Source of the DNA: Candidatus Omnitrophota bacterium
GTDB taxonomy: Bacteria; Omnitrophota; Koll11; Pluralincolimonadales; Pluralincolimonadaceae
Assembly (NCBI GenBank): GCA_022709465.1
Contig: JAKLIT010000021.1
Location: 1 to 14,902, forward strand
Length of the DNA: 14,902 bases
Direction: 5' to 3'
How positions within the stretch are numbered: position 1 is the first letter of the stretch; the number at the start of each line of letters is the position of its first letter. The notes beneath the pieces are model-generated. The model ran no database searches. It saw nothing but the letters and a program-made list of their open reading frames with translations, and was not told where the DNA came from. The translations under genes and the position numbers were made by a program. This document shows positions 7,031 to 13,497 of the stretch, one piece after another.

Positions 7031-8679
7031 TGCCTGCCGTCAGGATCGACGACGGCATGCTTCTTGGCGTCAGCAAACCCGCACGTTACACGGGCGGGGA
7101 GTGGAATAGTGTAGTGAAGCGGGACTCGCCCGGCATAGCATGCAGGGTGGCCCTCTGTTTCCCCGATACTTACGAAGTGGGCATGAGCCACCTCGGGCTT
7201 AAGATATTATATTCGCTGCTTAATGACAGGGCCGATGTCGCATGCGAACGCGTATTCGCGCCCTGGCATGACATGGAAAAAATGATGAGGGATAACGGCC
7301 TGCCGCTCTTCTCGCTCGAGACGAGGTCGCCCCTTAAGGAATTCGATATCGTAGGATTTTCACTCCAGTACGAACTCTCGTACACGAATGTCCTGAACAT
7401 GCTCGATCTTGCCGGCATCCCGCTCTTCGGGAGGGGCCGCGGCGAGGGTGATCCCATTGTAATTGGCGGGGGGCCGTGCGCGTTCAACCCGGAACCCGTA
7501 GCGGATTTCTTCGATTGTTTCCTTATAGGCGAGGGAGAAGAGGCGGTCCCGGAGATCGTCGACGCTGTCATCGCGGGTAAGGGGTCCGGGCTCACGAGGC
7601 GGCAGCTGCTGGAGAGGCTTGCCTCGATCGAAGGCGTATATGTGCCCGCTATGCCGGCAAAGGTAAAGAAACGCGTAGTTGCCGACCTCGACAGCGCCTA
7701 TTTCCCGGTAAGGCCCGTCGTGCCGTTTATTGAGGCGGTCCATGACAGGATACAGGTGGAGGTGATGCGCGGATGCAGGAGGGCGTGCAACTTCTGCCAG
7801 GCGTGCGCGATATACGGGCCGAACCGCATACGTTCGAGAGAGAGGATAATCTCGCTCGCGGAACAGACATACAGGAATACGGGATATGACGAGGTGTCGC
7901 TCGTATCGCTTTCGTCCGGCGACCATCCGGATATAATGGGAATCATAACCTCGCTCTCCGCCGCGTTCAAGGACAGGGCTGTGGGCATATCGTTCCCGTC
8001 GCTCAGGGTCGAGGAGATGACGAGCCGCTTCCCGCTTGAACTGGCGTCGGGCAGGCATACCGGGCTCACGTTCGCGCCCGAAGTCGGCAGCGAGAAGCTC
8101 AGGAAGGTTATAAACAAGAATATACCCGTCGAAGCCCTGAAGGAGTGCGCTTACCAGGCCTTCAGGAACAACTGGATGAGGGTGAAGCTCTATTTCATGA
8201 TAGGGCTGCCGCAGGAGGACGATTCCGACCTCGACGCTATCGTGGAGCTCGCGAGGTCGATATCCGAGGTAAGGAGAAGGGTAGACGGGAAGCTTGCGGA
8301 TATTAACGCGTCGGTATCCATATTCGTCCCGAAACCGCACACGCGGTTCGAAAGGGAGCCGATGATACGTTTCGAAGAGGCATTGAGGAGGCAGCGGTAT
8401 ATCAGGGATAAGGCGAAGGGGACCCGCGTAAAATTCAGCTTCCACGACGCCGAGATGAGCTATATCGAGGCGGTTTTTGCCAGGGGGGACAGGGCCCTTT
8501 CAAAAGCGGTCCACTCCGCGTGGCAAAAGGGCGCGAAATTCGACAGCTGGGGGGAGCATTTTGATTTCCGTAGATGGATGGACGCGTTCCGCGAAGCTTC
8601 CATAGACCCCGATTCTTATTCATTGAGGCAAAGGGGTTTAGAAGAAAACCTGCCGTGGCAATTCATAGGATTACGATAA
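7030..8679 (+). CDS. B12-binding-like radical SAM protein, TIGR03960 type
   Basis: This 549-residue protein of unknown reaction resembles the TIGR03960 family. Its N-terminal half has a Rossmann-like, B12-binding-style region: KPARYTGGEWNSV (17-29), FPDTYEVGMSHLGLKILY (44-61), ERVFAPWHDME (73-83), FSLQYELSYTNVLNMLDLAGIPL and GGGPCAFNPEPVADFFDCFL. The radical SAM cluster motif CxxxCxxC is CRRACNFC with Cys249, Cys253 and Cys256; another Cys follows at QAC. The start at 7030 overlaps the rodA stop by one base (TGATG) and has AAGGAAGG at 7016-7023. A longer in-frame start at 6904 would lie deep in rodA and is unlikely. The protein ends at LPWQFIGLR, where relatives, as I remember them, continue with a Cys-rich tail. 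Genes of this family often lie beside rodA, but the role is not known. Confidence 0.88.
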   Translation: MPAVRIDDGMLLGVSKPARYTGGEWNSVVKRDSPGIACRVALCFPDTYEVGMSHLGLKILYSLLNDRADVACERVFAPWHDMEKMMRDNGLPLFSLETRSPLKEFDIVGFSLQYELSYTNVLNMLDLAGIPLFGRGRGEGDPIVIGGGPCAFNPEPVADFFDCFLIGEGEEAVPEIVDAVIAGKGSGLTRRQLLERLASIEGVYVPAMPAKVKKRVVADLDSAYFPVRPVVPFIEAVHDRIQVEVMRGCRRACNFCQACAIYGPNRIRSRERIISLAEQTYRNTGYDEVSLVSLSSGDHPDIMGIITSLSAAFKDRAVGISFPSLRVEEMTSRFPLELASGRHTGLTFAPEVGSEKLRKVINKNIPVEALKECAYQAFRNNWMRVKLYFMIGLPQEDDSDLDAIVELARSISEVRRRVDGKLADINASVSIFVPKPHTRFEREPMIRFEEALRRQRYIRDKAKGTRVKFSFHDAEMSYIEAVFARGDRALSKAVHSAWQKGAKFDSWGEHFDFRRWMDAFREASIDPDSYSLRQRGLEENLPWQFIGLR

Positions 8680-8685
8680 ATATGT

Positions 8686-8714
8686 TTGACACTTAAATGC
8701 GTTAAGAGTATACT
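8686..8714 (+). promoter_or_regulatory. Near-consensus sigma70 promoter for the GGDEF/pilus-motor unit
   Basis: TTGACA at 8686-8691 is a perfect -35 box and TATACT at 8709-8714 is one base from consensus, with exactly 17 bases between them. The predicted transcription start is near 8721. It is the only good promoter seen between the radical SAM gene and the end of the window, and the genes downstream are closely packed, so it probably drives all of them. The last three bases of the -10 box are already part of the inverted repeat at 8712-8746. Confidence 0.75.
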
Positions 8715-8746
8715 TTTGAATTAATCCAAAGGATTAATTCAAAAGT
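8712..8746. repeat. Perfect 16-base inverted repeat over the transcription start (operator or 5' stem)
   Basis: ACTTTTGAATTAATCC at 8712-8727 is the exact reverse complement of GGATTAATTCAAAAGT at 8731-8746, with AAA between. It begins inside the -10 box, spans the predicted transcription start and ends just before the ribosome binding site. No T-tract follows, so it is not a standard terminator. Its placement fits an operator for a dimeric repressor. If transcription starts near 8721, the RNA could still form a short 5'-terminal hairpin of 7-8 base pairs. The symmetry is seen directly; the function is inference. Confidence 0.7.
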
Positions 8747-8764
8747 GGAAGGGAGATGAGAAAG

Positions 8765-10228
8765 ATGGCAGGATTTATTAAGAAATTATCTCTGGTTCCC
8801 GCAGGCCTCCGTTACAAACTTACCGTCGCGTTCGTGCTTATGTCGCTTATACCGCTCGCAATATGCGTGTATCTTTTCTTCAATTACATCCTGCCGTTCC
8901 TGAACCTGATCGGAGACCCGACCGTCCGCAACGTTCTCGGCAACCCGAATGCCGCCCTGAAAGATGTCTCGATGGTCCTTGTCATCACGATAATCATCGC
9001 GCTCCTCGGGTTCAAGATAATAAAGGATATAGTATCGCCTATCATCGATATGGCGATCAAGGCGAAGGATATAGCGAAGGGCGACCTCTCTTCGAGCATC
9101 AACGTGAAGAGCGAGGACGAGATTGGAGAGCTGGGATCCACCCTAAACGTGCTTACACGCCGCATACGCGAGAACATGGACGAGCTCAGGTCTTACGGGG
9201 AGAGGACGAAGGAGATAAACGTCGAGATAAGCAAGAAGGTCCTCGTGCTCTCGAGCCTGCTGCAGGTCAGCAGCCTCATAACGCAGGGTTCCCCGCTCGA
9301 CGATACGATAAAGATTATAATAGACAAGATTGCCCAGCTTTCCGACGATTCGTCGGTCTTCCTTATGCTCAGCGAAGAGAAGGATACGCTCGCCGTGAAG
9401 GCGAGCAACAATCTTAAGGAAGAACTCTCCTCGTTCAAGCTGAAGAGGGGCGTCGGTTTCCTCGGTAAGCTCATGGCGGAGAACAAGACCGCCGTAGTAG
9501 ACAGGCGCTCCAAGTCCTTGCCGGATACGGAAGAGTTCCTCAAGGTCTTCGGTCTCAGGAATTGCGTGCTCTTCCCGGTCTTCGCGCACGGCATAGGGTT
9601 CGGGCTCCTCGGTTACGGCAACCCCGCGACGGATTTCGAATACAAGGACGATGACGTAGAGCTCATCAAGCTGTTCGCGAAACAGATAGCTATCGCGGTC
9701 GAGAATGAGCTTTTGACCAACAAGGCTAAGGAGCTCGCGATAAAGGACGAGCTTACAGGCCTGTATAACGAAAAGTTCATCGTCAACCGGCTCGAAGAGG
9801 AGATCAAGCGAGCGGTGCTTTACCAGCGCCCGTGCTCTCTGCTGCTCTTCAATATCGACGACCTGAACCTGTACAGGGACATAAACGGCGAGCTTGCCTC
9901 CGAAGAGACGATCAAGAAGATCGGCAAGGTCCTCGAGTCCAATATCACGGAGGTAGACAGGGTCGGCAGGCTATCCGGCGACACGTTCGCCGTGATCCTC
10001 CCCGAAAAGAACAAGAAACAGGCCAACACGATAGCCGAAGCCCTCCGCCAGCGCGTGGAAGCGTTCGGCATAGCGGGCGGTTCCGGTTATCCGAGGAATT
10101 TTGTCACGGTCAGCGGCGGTGTCAGTGAGAACCCTATAGACGGCGTCACGGCCGAAGAGTTGTCCAAGAAGGCGCAGGCGTCGTTAGAAGAGGCAAAATC
10201 GCGCGGCAAGAATCTGGTCATCTCATAA
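8765..10228 (+). CDS. Membrane HAMP-GAF protein with degenerate GGDEF domain
   Basis: The product (487 residues from this start) has a membrane helix at about 20-43, a short outside loop, a second helix at about 68-85, a HAMP linker (about 83-135), a short helical region, a GAF domain (about 155-315) and a GGDEF-type domain (about 322-487, opening with IKDELTGLYNEKF). The catalytic signature is SGDTF (404-408) instead of GG[DE]EF, and the segment normally reading NDxxGHxxGD reads INGELASEE. Cyclic di-GMP synthesis is therefore unlikely; nucleotide binding or signalling by shape change is possible. ATG 8765 was chosen because GGGAG (8751-8755) lies 9 bases upstream, whereas the ATG at 8756 directly abuts it; that alternative adds three residues. 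pilT follows after 15 bases, suggesting a role in pilus control. Confidence 0.9.
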   Translation: MAGFIKKLSLVPAGLRYKLTVAFVLMSLIPLAICVYLFFNYILPFLNLIGDPTVRNVLGNPNAALKDVSMVLVITIIIALLGFKIIKDIVSPIIDMAIKAKDIAKGDLSSSINVKSEDEIGELGSTLNVLTRRIRENMDELRSYGERTKEINVEISKKVLVLSSLLQVSSLITQGSPLDDTIKIIIDKIAQLSDDSSVFLMLSEEKDTLAVKASNNLKEELSSFKLKRGVGFLGKLMAENKTAVVDRRSKSLPDTEEFLKVFGLRNCVLFPVFAHGIGFGLLGYGNPATDFEYKDDDVELIKLFAKQIAIAVENELLTNKAKELAIKDELTGLYNEKFIVNRLEEEIKRAVLYQRPCSLLLFNIDDLNLYRDINGELASEETIKKIGKVLESNITEVDRVGRLSGDTFAVILPEKNKKQANTIAEALRQRVEAFGIAGGSGYPRNFVTVSGGVSENPIDGVTAEELSKKAQASLEEAKSRGKNLVIS

Positions 10229-10243
10229 TTTAAGGAGGCCCCT

Positions 10244-11311
10244 ATGGTTAACGTCCAGATAGAGACATTACTGAAACTGATGGTCCAGAAGGGAGCATCA
10301 GACCTTCATATATCATATTCCTCGCCGCCCCAGCTCAGGATAGACGAGAAGCTCGTGCCTACGGAATTCGCGGCTCTCGCCGCGGAGGATACTAAGAGAT
10401 TGGCCTACAGCATGCTCAAGCCGCAACAGATAGAAAAATTTGAGCGCGAACTTGAGCTCGACGTCTCTTTCGGCATCGAGGGCCTCGGGCGCTTCAGGGT
10501 CAACGTCTTCGTGCAGAGGGGATATGTCGGAGCGGCGGTCAGGCTCCTGCCGCTGCACATAATGAGCTTCGAGGAGTGCGGCCTGCCGTTAAGCGTCGCG
10601 GAGGACCTCTGCAAGAGGCCGAAGGGCCTCGTGCTCGTTACCGGAGCCACCGGAAGCGGCAAGTCGACTACGCTCGCGTCGATGGTCGACAAGATCAATT
10701 CCGAGAGGAACTGCCATATTGTCATAATCGAAGACCCGATTGAATACGTGCACAAGAACAAGAAGGCGCTTGTGGACCAGCGCGAGGTCGGAAGCGACAC
10801 ACAATCCTTCGCGCAGTCATTGAAGCACGTCTTGAGGCAGGACCCTAACGTAATACTCATAGGCGAGATGCGCGACCTCGAAACGATAGAAGCCGCGCTT
10901 GATATAGCCGAGACGGGGCACCTCGTATTCTCGACGCTGCATACGTCGGACGCCGTCCAGACCATAAACAGGGTCATCGACGTCTTCCCGGCCCACCAGC
11001 AGCAGCAGGTCAGGGTGCAGCTCTCGTTCGTGCTGTTGGGCATTATGGCGCAGCAGCTGATACCGAAATCGAGCGGGCACGGAAGGGTGCTCGCGACGGA
11101 AGTCCTCATCGCGACGCCTGCGGTAAGGAGCCTCGTGCGCGAGGCGAAGACGCACCAGCTCTATTCCGTCATACAGACGAGCCAGAAGGAAGGCATGAGG
11201 ACGATGAACCAGACCCTCTTCGAGCTTTACTCGAAGAAGATGATATCATACGAGGACGCGATATTACGCAGCACGGACCCGGATGACCTTGACAGGCTTT
11301 TCAGGAAATAG
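10244..11311 (+). CDS. pilT: Type IV pilus retraction ATPase PilT
   Basis: PilT is a hexameric cytoplasmic ATPase that powers pilus disassembly and retraction. The 355-residue product has the PilT N-terminal domain (KGASDLHIS at 16-24), Walker A GATGSGKS (134-141), the Asp box IIEDPIEYVH (161-170), Walker B ILIGEMRD (204-211), the His box TGHLVFSTLHTSDA (224-237) and AVRSLVRE (293-300). The last matches the AIRNLIRE motif that separates PilT from assembly ATPases and is needed for retraction in characterised members. There is no N-terminal MshEN region and no Cys4 zinc motif, also as expected. A strong ribosome binding site TAAGGAGG (10231-10238) lies 5 bases from the ATG. The length is typical (about 345-370), and all catalytic motifs are intact. 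Confidence 0.97.
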   Translation: MVNVQIETLLKLMVQKGASDLHISYSSPPQLRIDEKLVPTEFAALAAEDTKRLAYSMLKPQQIEKFERELELDVSFGIEGLGRFRVNVFVQRGYVGAAVRLLPLHIMSFEECGLPLSVAEDLCKRPKGLVLVTGATGSGKSTTLASMVDKINSERNCHIVIIEDPIEYVHKNKKALVDQREVGSDTQSFAQSLKHVLRQDPNVILIGEMRDLETIEAALDIAETGHLVFSTLHTSDAVQTINRVIDVFPAHQQQQVRVQLSFVLLGIMAQQLIPKSSGHGRVLATEVLIATPAVRSLVREAKTHQLYSVIQTSQKEGMRTMNQTLFELYSKKMISYEDAILRSTDPDDLDRLFRK

Positions 11312-11317
11312 GGGAAT

Positions 11318-11764
11318 ATGGCTTCAGCCAGACGTGTTATAACGAAGACTATAGGACAGCTGCTCCTGGAGAAGGGAGTCATAAAGCAAGCCCAGCTGGA
11401 CGAGGCGCTTAAGGTCCAGAAGGAGAAGGGTGGACTCCTGGGCCAGATACTGGCCGGCCTCGGTTATGTTACCGAAGAGCAGATCGCGCAGGCGATAACG
11501 GTCCAGTACGGCTTCCCTTACCTGCCGCTGTCGAATTACGATATGGACGAAGCGGCGATAAAGATGGTGCCCGAGAACGTCGCGCGCCAGTATTGCCTCA
11601 TACCGATAGATAAGATAGGCAATACCGTGACGATAGCTATGGCCGACCCCCTGAATACGCAGGCGATCGAGGATATAGAGCTCGTCACTAACTGTTCGAT
11701 CCAGATATTCGTCTCCACCGCGACGGATATAAAGCAGTGCATTGATAAGTTCTACAAAAAATAG
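11318..11764 (+). CDS. Stand-alone MshEN-like (T2SSE N-terminal) domain protein
   Basis: This 148-residue soluble protein consists of the N-terminal regulatory domain found on GspE/PilB/MshE ATPases and nothing else. Two 24-residue repeats resemble the MshEN motif (RLGxxLLxxGxI....L...L..Q): residues 11-34 (TIGQLLLEKG...LKVQ) and 40-63 (LLGQILAGLG...ITVQ). In both, the leading Arg is replaced (Thr11, Leu40). The subdomain after the repeats (IPIDKIGNTVTIAMADPLN, about 95-113) aligns without gaps to residues 92-110 of the next protein, offset by three, and the protein stops where the linker to the ATPase begins. It starts 6 bases after pilT; the ribosome binding site is modest (AGGGG at 11310-11314). 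MshEN domains in characterised proteins bind cyclic di-GMP; here a regulatory or adaptor role is inferred. Confidence 0.88.
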   Translation: MASARRVITKTIGQLLLEKGVIKQAQLDEALKVQKEKGGLLGQILAGLGYVTEEQIAQAITVQYGFPYLPLSNYDMDEAAIKMVPENVARQYCLIPIDKIGNTVTIAMADPLNTQAIEDIELVTNCSIQIFVSTATDIKQCIDKFYKK

Positions 11765-11780
11765 GAGAGCCTGACAGCTT

Positions 11781-13493
11781 ATGCCATCGGGAATAAAAGA
11801 ACGGCTAAGCGAGATACTCATAAAGAAGGGTATCATTTCGGAGGAGAAGCTTAATCAGGCCCTCCAGGTCCAGAAGGATAAGGGCGGTTCGTTAGGGGAG
11901 ATCCTCGTCTCCCAGGGGGCCATCGGCCAAAGGGACCTGCTCGCCATACTTAGCCAGGAGCTCGGCATCCCGCCTATCTCACTTTCAAAATATAAGATAG
12001 ATCCCGAAATATCGAAGTTCATACCCAAGAAGATCGCGATAAATTACCAGATAATGCCCGTTTCCAAGATGGGAAATGTCTTGACCGTCGCGATGTCAGA
12101 CCCGATGAACGTCTTTGCCCTTGACGACATAAAGAACGTGACCGGCATGGAGATAAGCCCCATCATTACCACGGCCGATGACGTCAAGGCCGCCATCGAG
12201 CAGAATTACGGCAGTGCGGCTACGACCGCGATAGAGGACCTCGTAAAAGAGACGAATATCGAGCTCATCTCGATGAAGAAAGACGACGACGGTTCATCCT
12301 TCGACCTCAATGAAGCGGCCATCGATACGCCGGTCGTGAAACTTACCGGCGCTATAGTCCTCGACGCTACGAAGGCCAGGGCGAGCGATATCCTCATAGA
12401 GCCGATGGAGGACAGGCTGCGCATCAGGTATAAGATTGACGGCATATTCAACGAGGCGCAATCCCTCCCGCGTACGGTACAATCCGCCATGATATCCAGG
12501 ATCAAGGTCATGTCCAACCTTAATATAGCCGAGAGGCGCCTGCCGCAGGACGGAAGGTTCAAGATAAAGGTGCAGGAGAGGGAGGTAGATTTCAGGGTAT
12601 CCACGGTCCCGACGGCTTTCGGAGAGAAGGTCGCGTTGAGGATCCTCGACAAGTCGCAGGCTATGCTCGATGTCGACAAGCTCGGTTTCGAGAAAGAGCC
12701 GCTTGACGAGCTCAAGAAAGCGTCAAGGCGCCCCCATGGGATGATCCTCGTGTGCGGGCCGGCCGGTTCAGGGAAGACGACCACGCTGTATTCCGTGATC
12801 AAGCACATAGACGCGCCGGAGAAGAATTTCGTCACGGTCGAGGACCCCGTAGAATACCTGCTGCCCGGCATCAACCAGGTCAATATAAACACGAACATAG
12901 GCCTTACATACGCCGCGTGCCTGCGGTCGATACTCCGCCAGGACCCGAACGTCATAATGGTCGGCGAGATAAGGGACCTCGAGACCGTCGATATCGCGAT
13001 AAAGGCCGCGCTGACGGGCCATCTCGTGTTGAGCACCCTGCATACGAATACCGCCACCGGCGTCATCATGAGGCTTGTCAACATGGGCGTCGAGCCGTTC
13101 CTCATAAGCTCGTCGGTAGTTCTCGTCGCGGCGCAGAGGCTTGTAAGGAAGATATGCCCGCGCTGCAAGGAATCGTACGAAGTACCCAAGCCGATACTCG
13201 ATAAGCTCAAGATAAAGCCGCCCCAAGGGGGGGACGCCAAATTCTACAGGGGCAAAGGATGCGACTACTGCTTCAGGACTGGTTTCAGGGGCAGGATAGG
13301 GCTCATAGAGGCGGTTACCATCAATGCGGAGCTCAGGGACCTTATCGCCAAGAAAGCCCATGAGACACAGATATACGAGGCATCGCGGCGCGCGGGGCTC
13401 GTCACACTGAGGGAATCGGGACTCAGGAAGGTATTCGAAGGCCTGACCACGCTTGAAGAGGTGGTCAGGGTAACGCTCGGCGAGCAGGACTGA
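11781..13493 (+). CDS. GspE/PilB family assembly ATPase (GspE-like), with MshEN domain
   Basis: This hexameric cytoplasmic ATPase would power pilus assembly or type II secretion. The 570-residue product has an MshEN-type N-terminus (repeats at 8-31, RLSEILIKKG..., and 37-60), a linker (about 145-185), the N2 domain (ARASDILIEPMEDRLRIRY, 199-217), Walker A GPAGSGKT (326-333, Ala for the usual Thr), Asp box VTVEDPVEY (351-359), Walker B VIMVGEIRD with Glu396, His box TGHLVLSTLHT (412-422) and a zinc-type Cys4 motif (CPRC 459-462, CDYC 494-497). HTNTATG after the His box and the ISSSVVLVAAQRLVRKICPRC stretch look more like GspE than PilB. The nearest ribosome binding site, AGGAG at 11763-11767, is 13 bases from the ATG, so initiation may depend on coupling to the gene before. 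All catalytic residues are present. Confidence 0.95.
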   Translation: MPSGIKERLSEILIKKGIISEEKLNQALQVQKDKGGSLGEILVSQGAIGQRDLLAILSQELGIPPISLSKYKIDPEISKFIPKKIAINYQIMPVSKMGNVLTVAMSDPMNVFALDDIKNVTGMEISPIITTADDVKAAIEQNYGSAATTAIEDLVKETNIELISMKKDDDGSSFDLNEAAIDTPVVKLTGAIVLDATKARASDILIEPMEDRLRIRYKIDGIFNEAQSLPRTVQSAMISRIKVMSNLNIAERRLPQDGRFKIKVQEREVDFRVSTVPTAFGEKVALRILDKSQAMLDVDKLGFEKEPLDELKKASRRPHGMILVCGPAGSGKTTTLYSVIKHIDAPEKNFVTVEDPVEYLLPGINQVNINTNIGLTYAACLRSILRQDPNVIMVGEIRDLETVDIAIKAALTGHLVLSTLHTNTATGVIMRLVNMGVEPFLISSSVVLVAAQRLVRKICPRCKESYEVPKPILDKLKIKPPQGGDAKFYRGKGCDYCFRTGFRGRIGLIEAVTINAELRDLIAKKAHETQIYEASRRAGLVTLRESGLRKVFEGLTTLEEVVRVTLGEQD

Positions 13494-13497
13494 CGAT

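Noticed and set aside
7360..8445. Long open frame on the minus strand opposite the radical SAM gene
   Set aside because: Its translation is rich in Arg, Tyr and Pro with no recognisable motif, and the + strand codes for a conserved protein. It results from codon bias.
8712..8746. The inverted repeat as a rho-independent terminator of the elongation operon
   Set aside because: The stem is AT-rich and followed by GGAAGGG, not a T-tract, on the + strand, and its left arm begins inside the -10 box of a strong promoter.
12206..13240. Long open frame on the minus strand opposite the GspE-like ATPase
   Set aside because: Low-complexity Ser/Thr-rich translation with no domain, lying fully under the Walker motifs of the real gene. 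The same applies to other antisense frames in the window.
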